Assembly (NCBI GenBank): GCA_032027085.1
Contig: JAVSMS010000001.1
Coordinates: 467,711-531,710 of the forward strand
Source of the DNA: Pseudorhodoplanes sp.
GTDB lineage: Bacteria; Pseudomonadota; Alphaproteobacteria; Rhizobiales; Xanthobacteraceae
Length of the DNA stretch: 64,000 bases
Reading direction: 5' to 3'
The position numbers and the translations under genes were made by a program. The notes beneath the pieces were generated by a model. The model was given only the letters and a program-made list of their open reading frames with translations. It searched no databases and was not told the DNA's origin. Each line of letters begins with the position of its first letter. Positions within the stretch are counted from its first letter, which is position 1. Below are positions 27,516-35,857 of this stretch, in pieces.

Positions 27516-29411
27516 TCACTTCGCGGTCTGGCGTTTGGCCGGGACGGATGCGCGCGAATGCCGGGTCAGATACTGGCTTCCTGCCGCCACGCCCGCGATC
27601 ACGACGCCCAGGATATCGCTCATGAAGTCCGGCTTGACCAGAAGCAGCCCCCCGACCACCAGCAGCGCCCGCTCCCACGTCACTGCACGCGCCAGGAAAT
27701 AGCCGTGCAGTCCGGCGGCGAAGAGCAGGATGCCGAAACTGGCGGCAATGAAACGCCAGATGATCCAGGACCAGTCGCCGATCATCAGCAAGGCCGGCTC
27801 ATAGACGAACATGAAGGGCACGATGAAGCCGGCGGCGCCGATCTTCACCGCCGCCCAGCCGCTTTTCCAGAGATCGGCCTTGGCAATGCCGGCCGCCGCA
27901 AATACCGCGAGCGCCACCGGCGGGGTGATCGCCGACAGCACCGCAAAATAGAAGGCGAACATGTGTGCGGCGGGCTCGACCACGCCGAGCTTGATGATCG
28001 CGGGCACCAGCAGGGCCGTCATGATGATGTAGGCGGGCGTCGTCGGCATGCCCATGCCGAGCACGATGCCGGCCATCATGGTGAGCAGGAGCGCCATCAG
28101 CAGCGTATCCTTCGACAGGCCTACGACGAATTGCGTGAACACGATGCCGAGGCCGGACAGCGTGACGACGCCGATCACGATGCCGGCACAGGCGCAGGCC
28201 AGCGCCACCGGCAGCGCGTTGCGCGCGCCGTCGACGAAGGCCTCGATGATATTCGGCAGGTTGACGTAGTCGCGCGTCGATTTGCGCATGAATGCGACCG
28301 GAAAACAGGCCAGCGTTCCGGCGAGCGCCGCCAGCGGCGCGCTGAAGCCGGAATACATCACCGCAAGGATGATCAAGACGGGAATAAAGAGATGACCGCG
28401 CACGCGCAGCACCTCGGAGAGGATCGGAAGCTCCGCGCGCGGCAGGCCGATCAGGCCGTGACGCTTGGCCTCGAAATGCACGGCGGCGAAACAGGCGACA
28501 TAATAGAGAACGGCCGGAATGATCGCCCAGATCACGACCTGGCCATAACCGACGCCGAGAAACTCCGCCATTACGAAGGCGGCGGCGCCCATGATCGGCG
28601 GCATGATCTGCCCGCCGGTGGAGGCGGTCGCTTCCACGCCGGCGGCAAAATGCGGCGGGAAGCCGGTGCGCTTCATCAGCGGAATCGAGATCGGCCCGTC
28701 CACCATCACGTTGGCGACGGCGCTGCCGGAAATCGTGCCGAACAGACTGGAACTGACCACCGATACCTTGCCGGGCCCTCCGGCGGTGTGACCGGTCAGG
28801 CTCATGGCGAAATCCATGAAGAGCTGGCCGGTGCCGGTGCGCTCCATGAAGCTGCCGAACAGTACGAAGATGAGGACGTAGGTCGCCGAGACTGACAGCG
28901 GGATGCCGAAGATGCCCTCCGTCGTCATGTAAAGCTGATCCAGCATCTGCATCGGATCGAGGCGCGCGATGAAGAGCCCATAGGCAAGAAACACGATCGC
29001 CGTCAGCGGCAATGCCCAGCCGATCACCCGGCGCGTGCCCTCCAGCACGATCAACGTCATGATCGTGCCCATGACCATGTCGGTCGGCGTCAGATCGTCG
29101 ATATAGAAAATGCGGGTGATGATGTAGTCGTAATTGAAGAACAGATACAGGATCGGCGCGGCGCCGAGCACCAGCAGTGCATAGTCAACGACCGTCGGCG
29201 TGCCCGTCGCCTCTCCGGAGCGGCGGTAGATGAGAAAGAGCAGCACCAGCGCGAACAGCAGATGCATTCCGCGAAAGATGATCGCTTCCGGCGCGCCGAA
29301 GGCAATCATCCACATGTGATACAGCCCCATCGCGATGGCGATGAGGGTGATCGCCCAGCGCAGGAGAATGCCGTAGCCGAGGTCGATTTTGCGGAGCGCC
29401 GACATGTGCAT
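27516..29411 (-). CDS. TRAP transporter permease, fused DctQ-DctM (TAXI type)
   Basis: A 631-residue permease with about 16 hydrophobic segments: a short DctQ-like N-terminal part (about 1-150) fused to the large DctM-like domain. Family stretches include GSAVANVMVDGPISIPLMKRTG, GGQIMPPIMGAAAFVMAEF and GMGMPTTPAYIIM. It uses an ion gradient rather than ATP. It is paired with the TAXI binding protein 40 bases upstream and the dehydratase 27 bases downstream in one operon. ATG 29411 or 29405 could be the start. Confidence 0.92.
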   Translation of the reverse strand: MHMSALRKIDLGYGILLRWAITLIAIAMGLYHMWMIAFGAPEAIIFRGMHLLFALVLLFLIYRRSGEATGTPTVVDYALLVLGAAPILYLFFNYDYIITRIFYIDDLTPTDMVMGTIMTLIVLEGTRRVIGWALPLTAIVFLAYGLFIARLDPMQMLDQLYMTTEGIFGIPLSVSATYVLIFVLFGSFMERTGTGQLFMDFAMSLTGHTAGGPGKVSVVSSSLFGTISGSAVANVMVDGPISIPLMKRTGFPPHFAAGVEATASTGGQIMPPIMGAAAFVMAEFLGVGYGQVVIWAIIPAVLYYVACFAAVHFEAKRHGLIGLPRAELPILSEVLRVRGHLFIPVLIILAVMYSGFSAPLAALAGTLACFPVAFMRKSTRDYVNLPNIIEAFVDGARNALPVALACACAGIVIGVVTLSGLGIVFTQFVVGLSKDTLLMALLLTMMAGIVLGMGMPTTPAYIIMTALLVPAIIKLGVVEPAAHMFAFYFAVLSAITPPVALAVFAAAGIAKADLWKSGWAAVKIGAAGFIVPFMFVYEPALLMIGDWSWIIWRFIAASFGILLFAAGLHGYFLARAVTWERALLVVGGLLLVKPDFMSDILGVVIAGVAAGSQYLTRHSRASVPAKRQTAK

Positions 29412-29451
29412 GCAGCACCGGCGCGGAGATCATCCGCGCCGGTCGCCTCCC

Positions 29452-30399
29452 CTATTTGCTGGAGACCGTAATTCCCGCTTCCTTGTAGTATTTCGCCGCG
29501 CCCGGATGGAACGGAACGCCGATGTCCTCAGCCATCTTCTTGGCGTCGAGGCCGGAGATCACCTTCACGATCGACTGCAACTGGCCGACATTCTGCGCGA
29601 TGACCTTGGTCATCGTGTAAGCGGTCTCGGCCGGAATCTTGCACGACGCCACGATGTGGGTGGCGTAGCCAATGACCTTGATGTCCTTGTCCTGCTTCGG
29701 ATAGGTGCCTTTCGGCACATTCACCAGCGTGTAGCCGGGGTTGATCTTGCGCATCGCGTCGAGGTTGCCCGACAGATCGAGCAGCTTGATGTCGCGGCCC
29801 GCCGCCACGTCCATCACCGCGCCGGCCGGGATCGTCGTGCCAAGTCCGAAAGCCGTCGCGTGGCCGTCCTTCATCTGGTTGACGGAGTCAGTGTACGACA
29901 CAAAGCTCATCTTCACATCGTTGTAGGTCAATCCGTTCACCTGCAGGATCTGCTGGGTGATCAGTTCGCCGGTATTGCCGCGCTGCTGGGTGGTCACACC
30001 CTTGCCCTTGAGGTCCTTGACCGAATTGACACCGGAATCCGCAGGCACGACGAGCTGGTAATATTGCGGATAGAGCGTCGCGATGTTGCAGACATTGTTA
30101 TGCGGCTTGGTGAAGGGCTTGTTGCCCTTGATGGCGTCGACCGTGGAGATCGAATTGCCGAAACCGATATCGGCCTTGCCCTCCTCCACGCCACGCACAT
30201 TCGCCATGCCGGCGCCGGGCGTCGCCTGCACGGTCAGTCCTGGAATTGCCTTTTCCCACAGATCCTTGAGTTGCCCGCCGAGCGGAATCCACGACCCGCC
30301 CTGCGGACCGGTCATGAATTTCAGTTCTGCAGCGGGGGCCGCCGTGACTGCCAGGGCCAAGGTCACGCCGAGGCCAAACGCTTTCACTTGCATTTTCAT
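29452..30399 (-). CDS. TAXI-family TRAP transporter solute-binding protein
   Basis: Periplasmic binding protein of 315 residues with a signal peptide (about 1-24, ending TAAPAAE). It has TAXI hallmarks: LKFMTGPQGGSWIPLGGQL at the mature N-terminus, GKADIGFGNSISTVDAI, and the terminal VPFHPGAAKYYKEAG. It delivers ligand to the fused permease encoded next. The start has a good Shine-Dalgarno (GGGAGAGAAGCTC then ATG). First gene of the TAXI-permease-dehydratase operon. Confidence 0.93.
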   Translation of the reverse strand: MKMQVKAFGLGVTLALAVTAAPAAELKFMTGPQGGSWIPLGGQLKDLWEKAIPGLTVQATPGAGMANVRGVEEGKADIGFGNSISTVDAIKGNKPFTKPHNNVCNIATLYPQYYQLVVPADSGVNSVKDLKGKGVTTQQRGNTGELITQQILQVNGLTYNDVKMSFVSYTDSVNQMKDGHATAFGLGTTIPAGAVMDVAAGRDIKLLDLSGNLDAMRKINPGYTLVNVPKGTYPKQDKDIKVIGYATHIVASCKIPAETAYTMTKVIAQNVGQLQSIVKVISGLDAKKMAEDIGVPFHPGAAKYYKEAGITVSSK

Positions 30400-30747
30400 G
30401 AGCTTCTCTCCCTATGCCCCGGATTCCCGAAAGGCGCTTTTTTTGTCTTAACCGCAACGTTACGGGCGAGGCATCCCGCGCACAAGCATCTCTTTTGTCT
30501 TGGTAGCCGCACCCGGGGGCAGGTCCCGTCGTGTTGCGAATCAGAGCAGCGGTACCGTAAAAATGGAGAAATCTTGGCTTCTTGCCGGGTCTTCTTTGGA
30601 TTCGGCAGGCAGCCGTCCAGTCTTGGACAGAGGCTCTTGAGGCGGACTTGGCGAGGCGGGCCTGGCCTTGCCGGTTCCGCCTTACAAAAAAGGCGCGGCG
30701 CCGATGCTGATGCATGCTGGGGAATGCCGCGCCGCGAGGACGGCCCG
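30400..30747. other. Divergent promoter region, no gene seen
   Basis: About 350 bases between the leftward TAXI operon and the rightward response-regulator pair. Both promoters must lie here. An uninterrupted frame runs across it into the regulator, but its upstream part has no ribosome site and is antisense to the TAXI gene, so it is not counted as coding. Confidence 0.5.
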
Positions 30748-31326
30748 GTGAAGGATTCCAACCTCAACCTGAACGGGTTGACGTTTCTTGTCGCCGATCC
30801 CAGCGCCTATTTCTGCACGGTCATTCACGGCATCCTGCGCAGCTTCGGCGCCAGCAAGGTCTTGGAAACCCGCGACGCGCGCGGCGTGGTGCAAAATCTG
30901 ACCGAGCATCGCATCGACATCCTGCTGCTTGACGCCAACGTGCCGCCGATGGGCGGGTTGAAGCTGACCAAGACCATCCGCCGCAATGAGGCGAGCGAAT
31001 ACCGCACCGTTCCGATCATGATCCTGACCAGCGACACCCGCGCGACCACGGTGAAAAACGCGCGAGACTCTGGCGCCAACATGGTGGTCGCCAAGCCGCT
31101 GTCGCCGTCCAGCCTGTATGATCGCTTGGCGTGGATCGCATTCAATCCGCGCAACTTCATCGACTGCGAGACATATTACGGGCCGGACCGCCGCTTCAAG
31201 ATCGAGGGCTATCCCGGCGGCGTCGGCCGCCGCAAGGGCGATCTGCCGGTGGAGATCAGCGAGGATACCGGCCCGGCTCTGTCGCAGGACGAGATCGACA
31301 ACCTGCTGAAATTCACACGCGGATAA
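30748..31326 (+). CDS. Divergent CheY-like response regulator with FliM-like C-terminal peptide
   Basis: Receiver domain at about residues 8-130 with phospho-acceptor Asp62 (LLLDANVPPMGG), Thr94 (ILTSD) and Lys116 (VVAKP). The usual N-terminal acidic pair is reduced to Ala16-Asp17. A 60-residue tail follows with YYGPDRRFK and GRRKGD, and ends ALSQDEIDNLLKFTRG. The stretch LSQDEIDNLL is nearly the FliM N-terminal peptide (LSQ-x-EIDALL) that binds phosphorylated CheY. GTG 30748 has AGGA seven bases upstream; ATG 30724 is an alternative start. An unrecognised gene follows 27 bases later, and the che operon converges from the right. Confidence 0.85.
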   Translation: MKDSNLNLNGLTFLVADPSAYFCTVIHGILRSFGASKVLETRDARGVVQNLTEHRIDILLLDANVPPMGGLKLTKTIRRNEASEYRTVPIMILTSDTRATTVKNARDSGANMVVAKPLSPSSLYDRLAWIAFNPRNFIDCETYYGPDRRFKIEGYPGGVGRRKGDLPVEISEDTGPALSQDEIDNLLKFTRG

Positions 31327-31353
31327 CAAGAAACTGAAGACATAGATCGACCC

Positions 31354-31866
31354 ATGTCCGAAAAAGAATTCGACGCAAAAGTGTTCCCGGTGGATTCCCG
31401 TTTCCAGCAACTGGCGCGGCGGCCGGGCGGAATTCCGCGCGCCCAGGCGATCGAACGCGCGCAGGCGGGCGTCGATGAGATCAAGGCGACGTTCGGCGAT
31501 TGGTTCGACAAGGAACTGGACGGGATCGTTGTCGCGCTGCCGCACAATGACGCGGGCTACGCGAATCCGGGCGTCTGGCTGGATGTCGTGCTCATGCATT
31601 GCCGGCAGTTGCGCGATGTCGGCACGACAATGGGTTACGAGCTCGTCACCTTCATCGCCGGCAATTTCTGCGAAGTGCTGGAGGCGATTAAGGCTGGCGC
31701 GGAGCCGAGCCAGGAACTGATCCAGTTGCACGTCGAGGCGCTGCGCATGTCGAAGCAGGCCCGCTACAAAAGCACGACGCCGGCGGATTTCCCGGAATTG
31801 AGTTCGGGCCTGCACAAGCTGTTGTCGCTGACCAAGGCCGCGACGGACCCGCAGGGCGAGAGTTAG
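31354..31866 (+). CDS. Hypothetical protein linked to chemotaxis regulator
   Basis: A 170-residue, predominantly helical soluble protein, starting SEKEFDAKVFPVDSRFQQ. It has no signal peptide, membrane helix or motif I recognise. The central helices (VWLDVVLMHCRQLRDVGTTMG, shown here in part) superficially recall a four-helix His-phosphotransfer domain, but the spacing of the HPt His-Lys-Gly motif is wrong. It sits 27 bases downstream of the divergent response regulator and 93 bases from the 3' end of the che operon, so a role in phospho-signalling is inferred only from context. Confidence 0.75.
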   Translation: MSEKEFDAKVFPVDSRFQQLARRPGGIPRAQAIERAQAGVDEIKATFGDWFDKELDGIVVALPHNDAGYANPGVWLDVVLMHCRQLRDVGTTMGYELVTFIAGNFCEVLEAIKAGAEPSQELIQLHVEALRMSKQARYKSTTPADFPELSSGLHKLLSLTKAATDPQGES

Positions 31867-31959
31867 CGATTTGGTCATTGCGAACGCGGCAATAGCGGCG
31901 ACCCGCAACCCGCACGAATGCTGCGCGCTTGCCGCTATATTCCGGGATGGCGAATTCGC

Positions 31960-32400
31960 TTAAAATTCCTGTTCGTCCACGAGTTCGACCGCTGCCGGCT
32001 TGCTCTGCAGGCGGCGCAGCAGCCGCTGCCTCATATCCTCGAGCAGAATGCCGCCGATCACATCCTGATCGGTCACGCCGTCCTGCGCGGGCACCGTGCT
32101 CGGATCGGTGGCCGCGATATAGCGCATCAGCGCATCGCCGAGCGCGGAGAATTCCTGCTGCAGACGGTCGAAATCCTGCAGCGCCACGATGAGATCAAGG
32201 CTCGCCTGTTCGCGTTGCTGAATGACAAGGTCGCTGACACGATTGGCGGTGTCTTCGAAACGCGACACGGTTTCGCGCAGCATGCCCGCCAGCGCCGGCA
32301 GAAACGCATTCAGATCGACCGCTGAGGGGTCAGCGCCACTTTGCGTCTTCTCGCCACCCTCATAGAGCGGATCGAGAGGATGCGCGCGAAAACTCGTCAC
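31960..32400 (-). CDS. Candidate CheZ/CheT-like CheY phosphatase
   Basis: A 146-residue helical protein whose GTG start overlaps the cheY stop (GTGA, four bases), so it is translationally coupled to cheY. Residues 70-90 contain ALQDFDRLQQEF; Asp78-x3-Gln82 matches the Asp143-x3-Gln147 catalytic spacing of E. coli CheZ, in the same kind of long helix. A short C-terminal helix rich in acidic and hydrophobic residues (VELVDEQEF) could correspond to CheZ's CheY-binding tail. The small size recalls CheT of Sinorhizobium meliloti, a DxxxQ-type CheY phosphatase. Overall similarity is too low for certainty. Confidence 0.6.
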   Translation of the reverse strand: MTSFRAHPLDPLYEGGEKTQSGADPSAVDLNAFLPALAGMLRETVSRFEDTANRVSDLVIQQREQASLDLIVALQDFDRLQQEFSALGDALMRYIAATDPSTVPAQDGVTDQDVIGGILLEDMRQRLLRRLQSKPAAVELVDEQEF

Positions 32401-32786
32401 GACAGCTTTCCGATGACCTGTTCGATCTTCTCACGCAGGATGGACGCATTGAACGGCTTGATCAGGTAATTGTTCACGCCGGCCTGCGCCGCCTTGACCA
32501 CCAGTTCCTTGTCGCCGCGCCCGGTAAGAAGGATGAACGGCAGCTTGCGCACCGCCTGATGCCCGCGCACCGCGCGCAGGAATTCGAGGCCATCCATTTC
32601 CGGCATGTTGTAGTCGGAGATGATCAGATCGAGCGGCTGCACCGTCGCCTTCTGAAATCCCTCCTTGCCGTTTTCCGATTCATGAATATGGCGAATGCCG
32701 AGTTCCTGCAGCGTCAGGCGCGTCATCTGCCGCACGCTGAACTGATCGTCCACGACAAGTACTTTGAGAGCTGCTGCCAGCGGCAT
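32397..32786 (-). CDS. cheY: Chemotaxis response regulator CheY
   Basis: Single receiver domain of 129 residues. Acidic pair in VLVVDDQFS, phospho-acceptor Asp58 (IISDYNMPEMDG), Thr in ILLTGRGD and Lys in YLIKPF. It is phosphorylated by CheA and would bind FliM at the flagellar switch. ATG 32786 is preceded by AGGAG at eight bases; a GTG three codons upstream is less likely. It lies downstream of cheA and overlaps the CheZ/CheT-like gene. Confidence 0.93.
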   Translation of the reverse strand: MPLAAALKVLVVDDQFSVRQMTRLTLQELGIRHIHESENGKEGFQKATVQPLDLIISDYNMPEMDGLEFLRAVRGHQAVRKLPFILLTGRGDKELVVKAAQAGVNNYLIKPFNASILREKIEQVIGKLS

Positions 32787-32853
32787 TCTTATCACTCCTG
32801 ATAGCGTCGGCGCAGAGTGCGCAGCGTTCGTTTCTGGATTGGCGACATGACCA

Positions 32854-35022
32854 TCATGCCGCGGTTTTCTGCGTAAGACGCGAACCGGCGGCGCCGGCCA
32901 GCGTGTTGTTCATGGTCTCGCACGCAAGATCATAAATCTTCTCGGAATCGAGGATGAACGCGACCCGTCCATTGCCGAGAATGGTGGCGGCGGCGATGCC
33001 GGGCACCGTGCCATAATTTTCCTCGATGCTCTTGATTACGACCTGCTGGTGACCGAGCAGATCGTCGACCGCAAGCCCGAGCTTGATGCCCTCGCCGGCC
33101 TCGATGATGATGACCACGCCTTCGCCCGAATTCAGCGTCGAGGGCACGCCGAGCGCGTCGCCGAGATGCACCATCGGCACGATCTCGCCGCGCAGATGCA
33201 GGGTGCCGTGGGTGCCCAGCAGATTGTGCACCTCCGACTGGCCGGGGCGCAGGCATTCCACGATCGCCGCCATCGGCAGCACGTAGGTTTCGGCGCCGAC
33301 ACGCACAACCATGCCGTCCATGACCGCCAGCGTCAGCGGCAGTGTGAGCTGGATGGTCATGCCCTTGCCGCGCTCGGATTTCAGATTGATGCGGCCACCG
33401 AGATCCTGGATGTTCCGCCGCACCACATCCATGCCGACGCCGCGGCCGGAAATGTCGGAGACCGTCTCGGCTGTTGAAAAGCCGGGCATGAAGATCAGGT
33501 TGTTGATTTCATCTTCGGTCAGCGCCGCGTCCGCTGACACCAGGCCGCGTTCGCGCGCTTTCTTCAACACCCGCTCGGAATTGATGCCGGCGCCGTCATC
33601 CTTGATCTCGATCACGATGCGACCGCCGCGATGTTCGGCGCTGAGAATGATGGTGCCTTCCTCCGGCTTGCCCGCGGCGGCGCGCACGTCCGGCGTCTCG
33701 ATGCCGTGATCGCAGGAATTGCGGATGATGTGGGTGAGCGGATCGCTCAGCCGCTCGATGATCGTCTTGTCCACCTCGGTGGTCTCGCCGTACATCTCAA
33801 GCGCTATCTTCTTGCCCGTCTTGGCCGACAATTCGCGCACCAGACGCGGCATGCGCTGGAACACCGACTTCACCGGCTGCGCGCGCATGGACATCACGCT
33901 GTCCTTGAGTTCGCGGGTATGGTGGGTCACCTCTTCCAGAATCTGCATCATCCGCGCCGACATGGCTTCCGGCAGGTCCTGCACCACCTGCCCGAGCATC
34001 GCCTGCGCGATCACAAGTTCGCCGACCATGTTGACGACGCGGTCGACCTTGTCGAGATCGACACGGATGGTGGTGGCCGCCGCTTGGGCGACCGGCGCCT
34101 TCGCGCCGCCCTCGCTCTTCTCGGCCGCAGGCGCGGGAGGCGGAGGAGGAGTCATTACGGTTTCGGACGCTAAGGTTGGCATGGATGCGGCCGGCGCGGG
34201 CATGTCGGCGACCGGCTCCGGAACGAGTTGCGGCGCCGGCTCATCGAAGACCGGCAAGGCATCCGCCGGAGGCGTCTGATCGACGATCTCGAGTTCGCAA
34301 TCGCCGGCCACGAATTCGAAGATTTCCTCGATTTCGGCACGGCTCGCCTGCGTGCGCAGCGTGCCGGTCCAGCCGATATAGGGGAAATCCGGCTCCAACT
34401 CGGTCAATGGCGGCAGGTTGCCGATCTCGGCGACGAGATCGAGTTCGCCGCGCGAGCGCAATTCGCGCAGGATGAAGAGAGGCTCGTTCGCCTTCTTGAG
34501 CAAGTCCTGCTTGGGCCGAAAGGTGATGGCAAAGGTGTTTCCCGCGGGCGTGTCATCCTCGGCATCGAAACGCACCGGTACGAAATCGATGCCCTCGAAA
34601 TCAGCCATCTCGCCGCTGGCATCGCCTTCGGAGCCGTCCTTGCCGATCAGCTTTTCCAGCGCGAGCCTGCAATCGTCGCCGAAGCCCGCTTCAGGCGTTT
34701 GGCCGGAACGCGCCATGGTCACAAGATCGGACAGAATATCGTTGGCGTTGAAAAGGACATCGACGACGTCCGCACCGGCGTCAAGATCGCCGCGCCGCAC
34801 CGCGTCCAGCACGGTCTCCAGAACGTGAGCAAAGCCGATCAAATTGTCGAAGCCGAAAACCCCCGCCCCGCCCTTGATCGAATGCACCGCGCGAAACAGC
34901 GCGTGAACCGTGTCTTCCGTTCCGCGCTCCTCGCGCATGTCGGTGAGGCCCAATTCCAGCTCCTGCAGCAACTCGCTGCATTCCTCAAAGAAGGTGTTCT
35001 TCAATTCTGTCAGGCTGGACAT
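32854..35022 (-). CDS. cheA: Chemotaxis histidine kinase CheA
   Basis: A 722-residue kinase. The P1 HPt domain (1-105) has His47 in AVHSIKGGAG. A middle region (about 150-265) precedes a Pro/Ala-rich linker. P3 dimerisation begins near 315, the P4 ATPase has HIIRNSCDHGIE, DDGAGIN and GRGVGMDVV, and the C-terminal P5 CheW-like domain spans about 575-705 with MDGMVVRVG and LRGEIVPMVHLG. It receives input from receptor-CheW arrays, phosphorylating CheY and CheB. It is part of the minus-strand che run. Confidence 0.96.
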   Translation of the reverse strand: MSSLTELKNTFFEECSELLQELELGLTDMREERGTEDTVHALFRAVHSIKGGAGVFGFDNLIGFAHVLETVLDAVRRGDLDAGADVVDVLFNANDILSDLVTMARSGQTPEAGFGDDCRLALEKLIGKDGSEGDASGEMADFEGIDFVPVRFDAEDDTPAGNTFAITFRPKQDLLKKANEPLFILRELRSRGELDLVAEIGNLPPLTELEPDFPYIGWTGTLRTQASRAEIEEIFEFVAGDCELEIVDQTPPADALPVFDEPAPQLVPEPVADMPAPAASMPTLASETVMTPPPPPAPAAEKSEGGAKAPVAQAAATTIRVDLDKVDRVVNMVGELVIAQAMLGQVVQDLPEAMSARMMQILEEVTHHTRELKDSVMSMRAQPVKSVFQRMPRLVRELSAKTGKKIALEMYGETTEVDKTIIERLSDPLTHIIRNSCDHGIETPDVRAAAGKPEEGTIILSAEHRGGRIVIEIKDDGAGINSERVLKKARERGLVSADAALTEDEINNLIFMPGFSTAETVSDISGRGVGMDVVRRNIQDLGGRINLKSERGKGMTIQLTLPLTLAVMDGMVVRVGAETYVLPMAAIVECLRPGQSEVHNLLGTHGTLHLRGEIVPMVHLGDALGVPSTLNSGEGVVIIIEAGEGIKLGLAVDDLLGHQQVVIKSIEENYGTVPGIAAATILGNGRVAFILDSEKIYDLACETMNNTLAGAAGSRLTQKTAA

Positions 35023-35073
35023 TGGTTATTTCCTATCGGCGCAGTATGCGTATCGCTATCCATATCGCGTTAA

Positions 35074-35856
35074 TCAGGGAGACACCTTGCGGATGGTCTG
35101 CACCAGGCGGTCGGGATCGAACGGCTTGACCATCCAGCCGGTCGCGCCCGCCTCGCGCGCAATGCTGCGCTTGTCGGTGTCGCTTTCGGTGGTGAGAACA
35201 AGGATCGGCAGCGTCTTGTGCGCCGGATTTTTTCGCAACTGGCGAATGACCTCGTAGCCGTCCATCTTCGGCATGTTGATGTCGGTGATGACGACGTCGA
35301 CGGTCTGATCCTTCAGCACGTTGACTCCGTCCTCGCCGTCAACCGCCTGGATGACGTCATAGCCGGCATCGCTGAGCGTCAGCATCAGCATGTCGCGCAT
35401 GGTCTTGGAGTCGTCGATGGTCAGGATTCGCTTGGCCATGGCAGATCCATTGGGTTGTTCGCTGTCTGCGATATCGGGGGTCTCGCTTGCTGTGGCTTCA
35501 ATCAGCGCAGTTTCGACGGCCTGCATGACTTCGGCGATCTGCGCCGCGCTTTGCGCGACGGCGCTGTCGCCCGAGGCTTCCGCATAGTCTTCCCAGTTCA
35601 GTCCCAGATCGGTAAAGGCGCTGTTGAAGGCGACCGATGGATTGGCGATCGTGAGATGGTGCGACTTGGCAGCTGCCAGGATGAGCTGGACGCAGGGCGT
35701 AGTCAGCGTCTCGACCGCCGAGGCATCGAGATGCAGCGTTGGCGCCGCTTGCAGTTTCTCGATCAGGCTGGCCTGAAATCCCTCCGCTGCCGCGAAATCG
35801 AGCACCGGCGGCAGCGTGTAGGAGGACGTGGTCTGGGCTTGCATCGACATTGTCAT
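35074..35856 (-). CDS. STAS domain fused to CheY-like receiver
   Basis: A 260-residue two-domain protein. Residues 15-90 are a STAS/MlaB-like domain (LHLDASAVETLTTPCVQLIL); a 45-residue Ala/Glu-rich linker follows; residues 140-260 form a complete CheY receiver with Asp148-Asp149, phospho-acceptor Asp192 (TDINMPKMDG), Thr222 and Lys244. The receiver begins at an internal ATG (35439) reading MAKRILTIDDSKTMRDML, a typical stand-alone CheY start, so a separate CheY may also be made. It starts one base after the cheB stop and precedes cheA. In many relatives STAS and cheY are separate neighbouring genes. Confidence 0.88.
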   Translation of the reverse strand: MTMSMQAQTTSSYTLPPVLDFAAAEGFQASLIEKLQAAPTLHLDASAVETLTTPCVQLILAAAKSHHLTIANPSVAFNSAFTDLGLNWEDYAEASGDSAVAQSAAQIAEVMQAVETALIEATASETPDIADSEQPNGSAMAKRILTIDDSKTMRDMLMLTLSDAGYDVIQAVDGEDGVNVLKDQTVDVVITDINMPKMDGYEVIRQLRKNPAHKTLPILVLTTESDTDKRSIAREAGATGWMVKPFDPDRLVQTIRKVSP

Positions 35857-35857
35857 G

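Noticed and set aside
26190-28895. A 901-residue plus-strand open frame
   Set aside because: It is antisense to the dehydratase and TRAP permease, is rich in His/Arg/Gly and has no recognisable domain; typical GC-rich shadow.
29389-30747. Long plus-strand frame running into the response regulator
   Set aside because: The upstream half is antisense to the TAXI gene and lacks a ribosome site; the receiver domain begins only near 30760.
31354-31866. Call of this protein as an HPt domain
   Set aside because: The only candidate His is followed by Cys-Arg-Gln rather than x-Lys-Gly, and glycine spacing does not fit.
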